Source: Halomontanus rarus
GTDB taxonomy: Archaea; Halobacteriota; Halobacteria; Halobacteriales; Natrialbaceae
Direction of reading: 5' to 3'
Assembly: GCF_017357405.1 (NCBI RefSeq)
Contig: NZ_CP071597.1
Location: forward strand, 2,914,001 to 2,978,000
Length of the DNA: 64,000 bases
The notes beneath the pieces were generated by a model. That model searched no databases, was not told where the DNA came from, and saw nothing but the letters and a program-made list of their open reading frames with translations. The position numbers and the translations under genes are program-made. Positions 24,478 through 33,995 of this stretch are shown piece after piece (the stretch's first letter is position 1; the number at the start of each line of letters is the position of its first letter).

Positions 24478-24672
24478 ATGCGGGGCATCTACAAGTGCAC
24501 CGATTGCGATGCCCATTTCAGAGCGACCCGTCGACAGTGTGCGCTGTGTGGCGAAGCGACGGAAACGACCCGCGAGACGTGTCGCGGGTGTGGAACACCC
24601 TTCGGCGATTCATCGGTCCAGCGGTGTCCGGTTTGCGGATCGGCCGACGTCGACCGGGTGTCCGTCGCCTGA
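24478..24672 (+). CDS. Small zinc-ribbon protein, 64 aa
   Basis: Four CxxC pairs in 64 residues: YKCTDC, QCALC, TCRGC and RCPVC, which should hold two zinc ions in a rubredoxin-like double ribbon. Very small zinc-ribbon proteins of this type are abundant in haloarchaea and are thought to be regulatory or adaptor proteins. Start ATG at 24478. No partner gene is apparent. Confidence 0.75.
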   Translation: MRGIYKCTDCDAHFRATRRQCALCGEATETTRETCRGCGTPFGDSSVQRCPVCGSADVDRVSVA

Positions 24673-24734
24673 CGGTGGGCGACTCGACAGATAGATCACG
24701 CGGATTCGAGGAGAAGGCTCGCAACGTCGGCTTC

Positions 24735-24812
24735 AGCTTGATTTCAGCTTCAGCTTCGACTTCGGCTCAATTTCGAGTTCGAGTTCGATTTCAACCTCAG
24801 TCGCGGGAGTCG
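24735..24812. repeat. Degenerate TTCGA/TTCAG-type 6-nt repeat
   Basis: Tandem hexanucleotide-like units (GATTTCAGCTTCAGCTTCGACTTCGG and on to TTCGAGTTCGAGTTCGATTTC, in overlapping pieces). It lies in the non-coding gap between the zinc-ribbon gene and the HalOD1 gene and belongs to the class of simple repeats scattered through this window. Confidence 0.5.
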
Positions 24813-24904
24813 TCGCTATCGAGGCCTGTCTCCGCTCACGCTCGGATCGGACCGAACCCCGCCACCGTCGCGCGTGGACCCACGTGGACGTCGAAAACGT
24901 GCGG

Positions 24905-25252
24905 TCACTCGTCACATTCTCCGCAGACCGTCAAGTCGACCTTTCGACTGTCGATGCGGTTCGACACGCTCACTCGACAGTCCTCGTACGAAAACGTCAC
25001 CTCGAGCGGATGTCTCCGAGACGACGTCACGAGGTCGGTGAGCGCTTCGCTGTCGACGATTTCGAACAGCGGTCCCATGTCGCTGATATCGCGGCCCGTG
25101 ACGATTGCGACGGTTTCGACGATCGCGACGACGACTGCGTCGGGGTCCGCGTCGAAACTGGCGTGGACCGTTCCCGCGACGGGATGGGTACCCGCGTCGT
25201 CGTCGACGGAGATGGGCGGGTCGGAGTCGGATGGTTTCTTGCTCGCACACAT
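24905..25252 (-). CDS. HalOD1 output-domain protein
   Basis: A 115-residue protein. SFDADPDAVVVAIVETVAIVTGRDISDMGPLFEIVDSEALTDLV and then VTFSYEDCRVSVSN is the HalOD1 signature (a helix, DxxPLxxxID-like motif and a beta pair). HalOD1 is a haloarchaeal domain found alone or as the output of signalling proteins, and its activity is unknown. Start at the ATG at 25252, MCASKKPSDSD. It lies beside a PAS/Bat-type regulator on the same strand, suggesting a signalling locus. Confidence 0.85.
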   Translation of the reverse strand: MCASKKPSDSDPPISVDDDAGTHPVAGTVHASFDADPDAVVVAIVETVAIVTGRDISDMGPLFEIVDSEALTDLVTSSRRHPLEVTFSYEDCRVSVSNRIDSRKVDLTVCGECDE

Positions 25253-25298
25253 TGGTCTCACTAGGCCGACCGTCGTCCTAAGGGGAGACGCTGACCAG

Positions 25299-26519
25299 TC
25301 AGCGTGCGTCCGCGCCGGACTTCTCGAACAGGTGCCGGAAGACGATCCGCTGGGCCTTGCGAAGGTGCTGGTTGAACGTCTGGCGCGTCACGCCGAACCG
25401 CTCTGCTAGCTCGTCGCCGGTGCTGGCCCGCGGCGTGTCGAAGTACCCACCGAAGTAGGCGGCCTCGAGGGCGGTGGTCTGCCGATCGGTGAGCGCGTCG
25501 GCGACGATGTCGGACAGCAGATGCGGCGAGTAGACGAGTTCCTCGGATACCAGTTCGACGTCGGGGTGAAATTTTCGAATACCGGCGGCGGCCAGGCGCG
25601 GGTCCACGTCGCCCGGAAGTTCTCCGCAGAACCTGACCTCGTCGGACGCGATGATAACGGCGCGGGCGCGCCCACCGAGGGAGGGAAACACTTCGGAGAC
25701 CGTCGTCGATTCTGCGTGGGCTTCGAGGCGACTGTATCCGTCCGTCGTACTGAGCAAGCGCACGTTGCGGTAGTGGGGAACCTCCTCGACGGCTTCGACG
25801 AAGTCGCTCGCAGAGAGGTCCGACGTTCCCATGTACTGAACGGTCGTTCCGTCGGGTAGCGAGATGACGGAATCGACTTCGAGCCGAACGTCGTCGGCCT
25901 CGACACGAAGGGAGGGTGGGACCGCAGATTGGTCCGTGCGGAACTCGAGATGCCGTACGTGGTCGCTGGTCAGGCGCTCCTCGCGGCGCTTCAACGCCGT
26001 CACGTCCTCGGAGGAGACGACGACGTATTCGACCTCGCCCGCCCGGTCTAACACCGGAGAGGAGTTGCTCGACAGCCACCGCTCGGAGCCGTCCGGAAGC
26101 TCGATCCAGTGTTCGAACCCGAAATCGGGTTCACCTGTTTCGAAGACGCGCGTGACGGGGTGTTCGTCCACGGAAACGGGCGTTCCGTCGTCGTAATAGA
26201 TCTGCCACTCGGATCGATCGTAGGTTCGGCTGGTGATCGTCTCATCCGTGAGTCCGAGCGTCTCCGCCGCAATTTCGTTCGCGAAGGCGATCGCTCCCAT
26301 CCGATCGACCACGACGGTACTGATCGGGCTCACGTCGAACACGCGCCGGGCGAGGTCCGCGGGTAGCGCGCGCCGGGGTTCGGGTTGACTTTCCCGGTCG
26401 TCAGCGACTGAGTCGACCTCGCGCCGCTCGGTCGTCGTCTCCTCCCGGTCGTTTCGCGGGCGGTTCACCTCTCCCACGAGACGATCGAACGGCGTCTCTC
26501 CGAATCGGCGTCGGTCCAT
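25299..26519 (-). CDS. PAS-domain Bat-type (HTH-10) transcriptional regulator
   Basis: A 406-residue regulator. After a polar N-terminus, a PAS domain spans about 55-180 (RRVFDVSPISTVVVDRMGAIAFANEIAAETLGLT...). A bacterio-opsin activator-type GAF/HTH region follows, with PPSLRVEADDVRLEVDSVISLPDGTTVQYMGTSDLSASDFVEAV. The C-terminal HTH-10 carries LTDRQTTALEAAYFGGYFDTPRASTGDELAERFGVTRQTFNQHLRKAQRIVF. It likely senses a redox, light or small-molecule cue through PAS and controls genes as Bat homologues do. TGDELAERFGVTRQTFNQHL is the recognition unit. Targets unknown. Confidence 0.9.
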   Translation of the reverse strand: MDRRRFGETPFDRLVGEVNRPRNDREETTTERREVDSVADDRESQPEPRRALPADLARRVFDVSPISTVVVDRMGAIAFANEIAAETLGLTDETITSRTYDRSEWQIYYDDGTPVSVDEHPVTRVFETGEPDFGFEHWIELPDGSERWLSSNSSPVLDRAGEVEYVVVSSEDVTALKRREERLTSDHVRHLEFRTDQSAVPPSLRVEADDVRLEVDSVISLPDGTTVQYMGTSDLSASDFVEAVEEVPHYRNVRLLSTTDGYSRLEAHAESTTVSEVFPSLGGRARAVIIASDEVRFCGELPGDVDPRLAAAGIRKFHPDVELVSEELVYSPHLLSDIVADALTDRQTTALEAAYFGGYFDTPRASTGDELAERFGVTRQTFNQHLRKAQRIVFRHLFEKSGADAR

Positions 26520-26803
26520 ACTCCTGAGACGGCTTCAGTAGGTATACTGTGTTCTATAGATGACAAGTTTGGGACGCGTCGATCGCCCTCGAGCGGACGT
26601 ATTCGTCGCTCGTTACACGGAACACGGGAGAAACATCACGAGAGAAGAGAGAAGAGAGAACTCTCACGACTTCGGTCGTGAACGACCGCCTCGAAGGTAT
26701 CTTCCTTCAGCGACGTACCGCGAACGGAGTCTTCGTCGATCGATCGCCGTGGATTTCGACGAAAGCGAAACAGAAGAGACCGCGACCGTTCGCTCGAGTC
26801 CGC

Positions 26804-27373
26804 TCACCCGAGGATGTAGTCGAGCTTGGGGTACTTCTCGATCAACGGTTGGCCGTCGATCTCGTAGCGCTCGATGAGCTGGTCCAGCCCGAGGATCCGG
26901 CCGGCGCCGAAGGCGGCGACGGCGAGGAACACGAGCAGGTACGCGAAGTCCCCGTTGATCATGCCGTGTTCGACGCTCCAGTTCGCGAAGTAGAACATGA
27001 ACATCATCGTCGCGCCGAAGAACGCCGCGAGGCGTACCATCGCGCCGACGAGGAGGCCCAGTCCGATCGCGACCTGGCCGAACGGAACGGCGACGTCGAT
27101 GATCGAGAGCATCCAGGGCGTGTTCACCATCCACGTGAACATGCCGGCGAGGGGGCTCGCCGGGTTCGCACCGTGGAGGAGGAAGCCTTCTGCGGTAAAC
27201 GGCTCCGCGGCCAGGAGTTTGCTCAACCCGGCGTAGAGGAACGCGTAACCCATCATGAGTCGCAGCGCGAGGACGAACCACGCGCTCAGGCTGTGGGCCT
27301 GCCCTCGAACCGTAATGCCGCCGACGTTGCTCTCGAACACGTTCGCGTCCATCGTCATCTTCTCTGCTGCCAT
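26804..27373 (-). CDS. DoxX-family membrane protein
   Basis: A 189-residue protein with four membrane segments, beginning HSLSAWFVLALRLMMGYAFLYAGLSKLLAAEPFTAEGFLLHG. The DoxX/TQO-small-subunit-like pattern continues with a middle pair (IIDVAVPFGQVAIGLGLLVGAMVRLAAFFG) and GDFAYLLVFLAVAAFGAGRILGLDQ. The C-terminus is YPKLDYILG. Members are quinone- or thiosulfate-linked membrane subunits or of unknown role. A second paralogue at 57473 shares the HxLSAWFV start and the YPKLxYILG end. A TATA box and SD-like GTAGGTGA precede it. Confidence 0.85.
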   Translation of the reverse strand: MAAEKMTMDANVFESNVGGITVRGQAHSLSAWFVLALRLMMGYAFLYAGLSKLLAAEPFTAEGFLLHGANPASPLAGMFTWMVNTPWMLSIIDVAVPFGQVAIGLGLLVGAMVRLAAFFGATMMFMFYFANWSVEHGMINGDFAYLLVFLAVAAFGAGRILGLDQLIERYEIDGQPLIEKYPKLDYILG

Positions 27374-27407
27374 ATGATCTTCACCTACTTCTACAGAGGG
27401 CAGGGTA

Positions 27408-27418
27408 GAGCATATATA
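27408..27418 (-). promoter_or_regulatory. TATA box of the DoxX gene
   Basis: On the minus strand CGGTATATATGC lies about 35-45 nt before the ATG at 27373, and a GTAGGTGA Shine-Dalgarno-like sequence sits between. It predicts a short leadered transcript. Confidence 0.5.
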
Positions 27419-27572
27419 CCGACGCAGATTCCCGGGGTCCGAGAATCTGTATGCCGCGATATCGGCAGAATCAATTCGGAACGAGCTCCCGATACGAACT
27501 TCCGACTCGATCGACGAGCCCTCGAGTCGAGAGTCTCGGGGCTATTTGTCCCTCTGGGCCCAACGCGTAGCC

Positions 27573-28199
27573 ATGTACCACGACCTCCTCATCCCGACCG
27601 ACGGGAGCGACGGCACGCGCCAGGCGCTCGTCCACGGCCTCGCGATCGCCCGCCGGTTCGACGCCACCGTCCACGCGCTGTCGGTCCTTCCCGAAGGTCC
27701 CTACGGTTCCCTCGAGAGCGACGGGGCGGCCGCCGAGGCCGAACGCGACGCCGAACGGGCGCTCGAGCGAGTCGAGAGCGACGCCGAGCGAGACGGTCTC
27801 GAGCGCGTGAGCGAGATCCGCCGCGGCGTCCCACACGAAGAGATCCTGGCGTACGCAGAGGAGAACGGAATCGACATGATCGTCATGGGGACCCACGGTC
27901 GCACCGGAATCGACCGGGCGCTGGTCGGCAGCGTCACCGAGCGGATCGTCCGCGAGGCGGCGGTTCCCGTCGTCACCGTTCGCGTAGGCGACGACCTCCG
28001 AATCGAGGACGCCACCCGTGCGGAGGAAATCGCCCTCGAGGGGCTCGAAGAACGCGGCTACGAGGGCGCGACCGCGGTCGACGACCCGCATCGAACCAGC
28101 GGCTCGTGGATCGTTCCCGTCGAGACCGACGACGGCCGGATACAGGTGCACGTCGACGCGTCGTCGGGTGACGTGCGACTGGCGCGACTCGATCGATAG
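27573..28199 (+). CDS. Universal stress protein with C-terminal extension
   Basis: A 208-residue protein. The UspA domain covers about 1-142: MYHDLLIPTDGSDGTRQALVHGLAIA, then MIVMGTHGRTGIDRALVGSVTERIVREAAVPVVTV, a canonical GTHGRxG-x9-GS ATP site. An additional 60-residue C-terminal part (GYEGATAVDDPHRTSGSWIVPVETDDGRIQVHVDASSGDVRLARL) resembles the YP-PepSY-like or haloarchaeal DUF found on some Usp proteins. Start at 27573 is the family start. It converges with aconitase. Confidence 0.88.
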   Translation: MYHDLLIPTDGSDGTRQALVHGLAIARRFDATVHALSVLPEGPYGSLESDGAAAEAERDAERALERVESDAERDGLERVSEIRRGVPHEEILAYAEENGIDMIVMGTHGRTGIDRALVGSVTERIVREAAVPVVTVRVGDDLRIEDATRAEEIALEGLEERGYEGATAVDDPHRTSGSWIVPVETDDGRIQVHVDASSGDVRLARLDR

Positions 28200-28250
28200 C
28201 TCGAGCGGCGTCGCGGAGAAACCCGCGACGCGACGCGAGATTTCCTGCGT

Positions 28251-31037
28251 TTACCGATTCGCGTCGGGTTCGGACTCGAGTACGTCGGTCGGCGTGTCCG
28301 CGTTCGAATCGGCGTCACCGTCACTGTCACTGCCACCGTTACCCTCGGTGAGCAACCGGCGGAGCACCGCGTGGAGGATGCCGCCGTTCTCGACGTAGTT
28401 CACGCCGGCGGGCGTTCCGACCTGTGCGGTGACGGGGAACTCGGTGGACGTCCCGTCCTCGCGTTCGGCCACGACGGTCAGTTCGACGCTGGGCTCGAGG
28501 CCGTCCTCGAGGCCCTCGATGTGGAAGGTTTCGGTGCCGTCGAGTCCGAGCGACTCCTGCGAGTCGCCCTCGGCGAACTGCAGGGGCAGGACGCCCATCC
28601 CGACGAGGTTGTCGCGGTAGATCCGTTCGTAGCTCTCGGCGATCGTGGCTTTCGCGCCGAGCAGGTCCGTTCCCTTCGCCGCCCAGTCGCGACTCGAGCC
28701 GGTCCCGAACTCGGTTCCGGCGAGTACGACGAGGGGCGTGTCGTCCTCGCGGTAGCGCTGGCTGGCGTCGAAGACGGTCGTCTCTTCGCCGGTGGGGTGG
28801 TAGACGGTTCGCCCGCCCTGCACCCCGTCCAGTAGCTGGTTCTCGATGCGGACGTTCGCGAACGTCCCGCGCATCATGACCTCGTGATTCCCGCGTCGGG
28901 AACCGTAGGTGTTGAACTCGTAGGGTTCGACGCCGCGCTCGAGTAACCACTGGCCGGCGGGCAGGTCGGGACCGAACGGCCCGGCCGGGCTGATGTGGTC
29001 GGTCGTGACGGTGTCGCCGAGCGTCAGGAGCGTGCGGGCGTCCTCGACGTTTTCGACGCCGGGCTCCTCGAGCGGGAAGTCTTGGAAGAACGGCGGCTCG
29101 CGGATGTAGGTCGACTCCTCGTCCCACTCGTAGACGTCGCCGGTCGGGGCCGCCAGCGCGTCCCAGCGCTCGTCGCCGTCGAAGACGGCGGCGTACTTCT
29201 CCTCGAAGAGTTCGGTCGAGACGCTCGAGTGGATCGTCTCCCGAACCTCGTCGGTGTCGGGCCAGATGTCCGCGAGGTAGACCGGCTCGCCCGACGAATC
29301 GGTCCCGAGGGGGTCGGTCTCGAGGTCGACGTCCATCCGGCCGGCGAGGCCGTAGGCCACCACGAGCGGCGGGCTGGCGAGGTAGTTCGCCTGGATCTTC
29401 GGGTGGATCCGGGCCTCGAAGTTGCGGTTGCCCGAGAGGACGCTCGTCGTCCAGAGGTCGTGGTCGTCGATGGCCGCCTCGATCGGTTCTGGGAGCGGGC
29501 CGGCGTTGCCGATGCAGGTCGTACAGCCGTAACCGACGACGTGATACCCCAGCTCCTCGAGGTCGTCGAGCAGTCCGGCCGCCTCGAGGTACTCGGTGAC
29601 GACCTTGCTGCCGGGTGCCAGGCTCGTCTTGACGTACTCGGGGACGTCGAGGCCCTTCTCGACGGCGTTTCGCGCGAGCAGGCCCGCGGCGACCATGACG
29701 GAGGGATTGGAGGTGTTCGTACAGCTCGTGATCGCGCTCACGACGACGCTGCCGTGGCCGATCTCGACGTCCTCGCCGTCGAGGTCGACGGTGACCGTCT
29801 TCTCGAGTTCGCTCTCGAGGCCCGCCGGATGGTCGTCGTCGAACTCCGACTCGAGGAGGCCGGAGAAGTGGTCTCCCATCTCGCCCATCGGAATGCGATC
29901 CTGCGGGCGCTTGTGACCGGCGAGGCTGGGCTCGACCGTCGAGAGGTCGAACTCGATGGACTGGGTGTACTCGGGTTCCTGCTCGCCGAACAGGCCCTGT
30001 GCTTCGAGGTACTCGCGGACGAGATCGACGTGGTCGGGGTCCCGGCCCGTGAGTTCCAGGTACTCGAGCGTGGCCTCGTCGACGGGGAAGACGCTGATGG
30101 TCGACCCCTGCTCGGGTGCCATGTTCGAGATGGTTGCGCGATCGGCGACCGAGAGGCTGGAGACGCCGGGGCCGAAGAACTCGACGAACTTGTCGACGAC
30201 GCCGACCTGACGCAGGCGTTCGGTGATGTGGAGTACGAGGTCCGTCGCCGTCGCGCCCTCGGGGAGGTTGCCGACGAGGCGGACGCCCACCACGTCGGGC
30301 AACTGCATCGTGATCGGCTGGCCGAGCATCGCGGCTTCGGCTTCGATGCCGCCGACGCCCCAGCCGACGACGCCGATGCCGCCGATCATGGGGGTGTGGC
30401 TGTCGGTGCCGACGAGCGTGTCGGGGAGGAGCCACCGCTCCCCGTCGGTCTCTCGCGCGTGAACGACGTTTCCGAGGTGCTCTAAGTTCACCTGGTGGAC
30501 GATCCCCGTCCCCGGCGGGACGACGTTGAAGCTCTCGAAGGCCTGCTGTGCCCACTTGATCGCCCGATAGCGCTCGGCGTTGCGCTCGTACTCGAGGTCG
30601 ACGTTTTGCTCGTAGGCGTCCGCGGAGCCGAAGTAGTCGACCTGCACGCTGTGGTCGATGACCAGGTCGCATGGCACCTCAGGCTCGACGATACTCGGGT
30701 CCTCGCCGGCGCGGTCCGCGGCGGATCGCAGCGCCGCCAGATCCACGACCGCGGGAACGCCCGTGAGGTCCTGTAAGACGACTCGAGACGGCGAAAAGGG
30801 GACGTCGACCTCCGGAACGTCGGGGTCCCACGAGGCCGCCTTTCGCACGTCCGCTTCGGTGATCGTCTCGCCGTCGACGTTTCGCAGCACCGACTCGAGC
30901 AGGATTCGAATACTCACCGGCAGTCGATCGAGTTCGCAGAGTCCCTCTTCCTCGAGGACGGTCAGGTCCGCCATCCTGTAGGTGGTTCCATCGACCTCGA
31001 GGTCGCGAATCGCTCCGAACGGATTTTCTTCACTCAT
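28251..31037 (-). CDS. acn: Aconitate hydratase (AcnA type)
   Basis: A 928-residue TCA-cycle enzyme interconverting citrate and isocitrate. [4Fe-4S] cysteines are visible in SAITSCTNTSNPSVM and in GYGCTTCIGNAGPL. Substrate motifs include LVGTDSHTPMIGGIGVVGWGVGG and the swivel-domain EFGTGSSRDWAAKG. The Met at 31037 was chosen as the family start (MSEENPFGAIRDLEVDG). An acidic insertion and a Gly/Asp-rich tail near the C-terminus are halophilic additions. Its stop converges with the Usp gene, and the nearby SDR is not part of its pathway. Confidence 0.95.
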   Translation of the reverse strand: MSEENPFGAIRDLEVDGTTYRMADLTVLEEEGLCELDRLPVSIRILLESVLRNVDGETITEADVRKAASWDPDVPEVDVPFSPSRVVLQDLTGVPAVVDLAALRSAADRAGEDPSIVEPEVPCDLVIDHSVQVDYFGSADAYEQNVDLEYERNAERYRAIKWAQQAFESFNVVPPGTGIVHQVNLEHLGNVVHARETDGERWLLPDTLVGTDSHTPMIGGIGVVGWGVGGIEAEAAMLGQPITMQLPDVVGVRLVGNLPEGATATDLVLHITERLRQVGVVDKFVEFFGPGVSSLSVADRATISNMAPEQGSTISVFPVDEATLEYLELTGRDPDHVDLVREYLEAQGLFGEQEPEYTQSIEFDLSTVEPSLAGHKRPQDRIPMGEMGDHFSGLLESEFDDDHPAGLESELEKTVTVDLDGEDVEIGHGSVVVSAITSCTNTSNPSVMVAAGLLARNAVEKGLDVPEYVKTSLAPGSKVVTEYLEAAGLLDDLEELGYHVVGYGCTTCIGNAGPLPEPIEAAIDDHDLWTTSVLSGNRNFEARIHPKIQANYLASPPLVVAYGLAGRMDVDLETDPLGTDSSGEPVYLADIWPDTDEVRETIHSSVSTELFEEKYAAVFDGDERWDALAAPTGDVYEWDEESTYIREPPFFQDFPLEEPGVENVEDARTLLTLGDTVTTDHISPAGPFGPDLPAGQWLLERGVEPYEFNTYGSRRGNHEVMMRGTFANVRIENQLLDGVQGGRTVYHPTGEETTVFDASQRYREDDTPLVVLAGTEFGTGSSRDWAAKGTDLLGAKATIAESYERIYRDNLVGMGVLPLQFAEGDSQESLGLDGTETFHIEGLEDGLEPSVELTVVAEREDGTSTEFPVTAQVGTPAGVNYVENGGILHAVLRRLLTEGNGGSDSDGDADSNADTPTDVLESEPDANR

Positions 31038-31172
31038 GCACGACTTTTGAGCCGAGAGACTATTAATTCGCGGTCGAACGTGTTGGTCGGCACCGGCTAC
31101 GCCTCGAGACCGTCGCGAGGGCTCCGCCGACTCCGATACTCTATCGACTCCGGCACCCACCCACCGTCGGCC

Positions 31173-31913
31173 CTACACCGACTCCGGCAACCACCCGCCG
31201 TCGACCTCGAGATTCTCCCCGCTGACGTACTCCGTCTCGGGGTCGAGGAAGAACAGGACCGGCGCTATCAGGTCCTCGAACGAGGCGGGCCGGTCTCGCG
31301 GCAGGTCCTCGGGGAACTCGTCGCTGTTCTCGACGACGTACGGCGAGACGGCGTTGACCGTGATCCCGTCGTCCTGCGTGTCGGCGGCAAGCATCCGCGT
31401 GAACATCAGGACGCCCGCCTTCGCGACGAAGTACGGGAAGTTCGTCGGCGAAACGAGCCCCTTCTCGCTCGAGGCGTAGCCGACGTTCACGATGCGACCG
31501 TACTCCTGCTCGCGCATGGCCGGCAGCGCGCGCTTCGAGCAGAGGTAGGTCCCGTTGAGGTTCGTCTCGAGCACTCGGTTCCACGTCTCGAAGTCCATCT
31601 CGGCCCAGTGGACCGGCGCGAAGTCCCCGACGTTGTTCACCAGCGCGTCGACGGGACCGAGTTCCGACTCCACCGCCGAGAAGATTCCCTCGACCGAGTC
31701 GGGGTCGGTCACGTCGCCCTGGACCGTCATCGCCTCGCCGGCACCGCGGTCGCGAGCCTCGGCGGCGACCTCGCGGGCCGCATCCGCGCTCGTGTGGTAG
31801 TGAACCGCGACGGCCGCGCCGCAGTCGGCCGCCGCGAGGACGAGCGCGCGCCCGACGCCGCGCGCGCTGCCCGTCACCAGTACCGTCCGACTCGAGAGAT
31901 CGGGTCCGTCCAT
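31173..31913 (-). CDS. Short-chain dehydrogenase/reductase (FabG-like)
   Basis: A 246-residue SDR with the nucleotide-binding VLVTGSARGVGRALVLA, NNVGDFAP (NNAG-like) and the catalytic tetrad Tyr-Lys in NFPYFVAKAGV, preceded by Ser-containing GYASSEKG. The C-terminal GENLEVDGGWLPESV is the usual SDR ending. Likely NAD(P)-dependent oxidation or reduction of an alcohol or 3-oxoacyl group. The exact substrate cannot be told. It is divergent from the third Usp. Confidence 0.88.
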   Translation of the reverse strand: MDGPDLSSRTVLVTGSARGVGRALVLAAADCGAAVAVHYHTSADAAREVAAEARDRGAGEAMTVQGDVTDPDSVEGIFSAVESELGPVDALVNNVGDFAPVHWAEMDFETWNRVLETNLNGTYLCSKRALPAMREQEYGRIVNVGYASSEKGLVSPTNFPYFVAKAGVLMFTRMLAADTQDDGITVNAVSPYVVENSDEFPEDLPRDRPASFEDLIAPVLFFLDPETEYVSGENLEVDGGWLPESV

Positions 31914-32191
31914 ACCCGACGTTCGTCGCGCGGCGGTTTAGGGACTTCTTTCCGGTTGGCCTTCTCGAGGATGGGCGGCCGGTATCGGGCCCGGACGACC
32001 GGTAGGGGGCGATTTCCCCTGGGTACGAGGTGGACGCCGACACCTCGACCCTCGGCCTACGACCTCGAGGGGGCACGCTCGACGCACGTTACTTGGCTGA
32101 CACCGACGGACTCGTCAGCGGGGAGGTATCGAGCGGTGGTAGGGCTCCTCAGGGGTCCACAGTTAAGCCACTGGATTCCAGTATTGTTACC

Positions 32192-32650
32192 ATGGCACTC
32201 GAGAGGATCCTCCTCGCAGTCGGGCCAGGTGACGCAGATCGAGCGGACGAACTCGCAGCGGCAGTCGTCGACGTCGCGAAACCGGCCGGTGCGACGGTCG
32301 ACCTCGCGCACGTCTTCACGCAGACCGAGTACGACGAAGTCCTCGAGCGACTCGACTTCGACGTCGGCGTCGACGACGTCCATCCGGACGAAGTCGCCGC
32401 CCGCCACGCGACGATCCGCGATCTCGTGGCGGTGCTCGACGAGAACGACGTCGCGTACGAAATCCACGGGGCTGTCGGCCAACACGGGTCGTCGATCGTC
32501 GATCTCGCGACCGACGGGAACGCCGACCGCGTCGTCGTCGGTGGCCGAACCCGTTCGCCCGCCGGCAAAGCCGTCTTCGGCAGCACCGCCCAGGAGGTCC
32601 TCCTCTCGGCACCGTGTCCGGTGACCTTCGTGCGCGGGGGCGAGGCCTGA
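32192..32650 (+). CDS. Universal stress protein (UspA family), divergent
   Basis: A 152-residue Usp-fold protein: ERILLAVGPGDADRADELAAAVVDVAKPAGATVDLAHVF and GNADRVVVGGRTRSPAGKAVFGSTAQEVLLSAPCPVTFV. The ATP motif GGRTRSPAGKAVFGS is the G-x2-R-x9-GS variant. Start ATG at 32192 lies about 27 nt after a GTTAAGCC TATA-like element, so it is probably leaderless. It is the third Usp gene in the window. Confidence 0.85.
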   Translation: MALERILLAVGPGDADRADELAAAVVDVAKPAGATVDLAHVFTQTEYDEVLERLDFDVGVDDVHPDEVAARHATIRDLVAVLDENDVAYEIHGAVGQHGSSIVDLATDGNADRVVVGGRTRSPAGKAVFGSTAQEVLLSAPCPVTFVRGGEA

Positions 32651-32719
32651 GGCCCGCGTCTAATTCGCACGCGGTCTCACCGTCGCCTTCTTCGTCAGTA
32701 CCGACGGTGGAGAGCCGGT

Positions 32720-32768
32720 ACCGAGAGGGAGACACTGACACTGACACTGACAGGGACAGGGAGCGGAT
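32720..32768. repeat. GACACT/GACAGG short tandem repeat
   Basis: About eight hexanucleotide units, GACACTGACACTGACACTGACAG and on, in the gap between the Usp gene and the ROK gene. Non-coding by my reading. Confidence 0.55.
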
Positions 32769-32914
32769 ACCCAGTCCTCACTCACCGAGGAACCCGCCAG
32801 AGGAATCATCGGAACGGATAGTCAATCGTCGAGTAGATTCCCCGAAGGTGACATTCGATATCGAGTAAAGATGTGTGTAGTTAAGTGGGGTGGCCGTCGT
32901 CTGATACGACACGG

Positions 32915-33892
32915 ATGGTCTACTACGCGGGCGTCGACCTCGGCGCGACAAACGTACGCGCCGTCGTCGCCGAGAGTGACGGGGCGATCATCGGTGTGAG
33001 CCGGAACGAAACACCCAACGGACCGACGGGAATCGACGTGACCGAGGCGGTACTGGCGACACTTCGAAACGCCGCCGCCGACGCGAACGTCGATCCCGAG
33101 ACGATTCGAGCGGCCGGCATCGGCTCGTTCGGTCCGTTCGACCTCGCGGAGGGGGCGGTGATCGATCCCGCCAACCTCCCGGATACGGTCGATCGCATTC
33201 CACTGACCGGCCCGATCGGCAACCTCATCGACTCCGATCGGGTGTACCTTCACAACGACACCAACGCCGGCGTCATCGGCGAACGCTTCCACTCCGACCG
33301 CAACCCCGACGACATGGTCTATCTCACCATCTCCTCGGGGATCGGGGCCGGCATCTGCTGTGACGGCCAGATCCTGGACGGCTGGGACGGGAACGCCGGC
33401 GAGGTCGGTCACTGCGTCGTCGACCCGCGCGGGCGACTGACCTGTGGCTGCGGCCACGACGGTCACTGGGAGGCGTACTGTTCGGGTAACAATATCCCGA
33501 AATACGCGAAACTGCTCGCCGAAGACGACCCGACGATCGACACCGAACTGCCCCTCGAGGATCCCGACTTCTCCGCGAAAGACGTCTTCGACGTCGCCGA
33601 GTCCGACGAACTGGCCGCACACACGATCGACCAGCTCGCCCACTGGAACGCGATCGGCGTGGCCAACATCGTCCACTCGTTCGCACCGCTGGTCGTCTCC
33701 TTCGGCGGGGCCGTCGCGCTGCACAACCCCGACGAGATCGTTGACCCAATTCGCCGGCGAGTCGAGGAGATGGTCATGTCGAACGTCCCCGAGATCAAAG
33801 TCACCGACCTCGGCGACGACGTCGTCGTCGAAGGCGCGCTCGCGAGCGCGTTGACCGAAGGAACCGGCGACCGACGTCGGATGCACAACTAA
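32915..33892 (+). CDS. ROK-family sugar kinase (glucokinase-like)
   Basis: A 325-residue ROK protein. The ATP-binding motif is YAGVDLGATNVRAVVAE. Catalytic Asp and neighbours are in LHNDTNAGVIGE, and GNAGEVGHCVVDPRGRLTCGCGHDGHWEAYCSGN carries the ROK zinc-binding GHCxxxxxxRxCxCGxxGxxE pattern. It should phosphorylate glucose or a related hexose with ATP. No sugar-transport genes lie beside it. ATG at 32915 was chosen as the start since VYYAGVDLGATN begins the family alignment. Confidence 0.9.
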   Translation: MVYYAGVDLGATNVRAVVAESDGAIIGVSRNETPNGPTGIDVTEAVLATLRNAAADANVDPETIRAAGIGSFGPFDLAEGAVIDPANLPDTVDRIPLTGPIGNLIDSDRVYLHNDTNAGVIGERFHSDRNPDDMVYLTISSGIGAGICCDGQILDGWDGNAGEVGHCVVDPRGRLTCGCGHDGHWEAYCSGNNIPKYAKLLAEDDPTIDTELPLEDPDFSAKDVFDVAESDELAAHTIDQLAHWNAIGVANIVHSFAPLVVSFGGAVALHNPDEIVDPIRRRVEEMVMSNVPEIKVTDLGDDVVVEGALASALTEGTGDRRRMHN

Positions 33893-33995
33893 ACAGCTGC
33901 GGTCGATGCGAAACGCGCAGTCGTCGGTCTCCTCCTCCCACTGTCACTCGACCAACATTATAACGCTTTTATCGTGACACCGCTTACGCATCCGC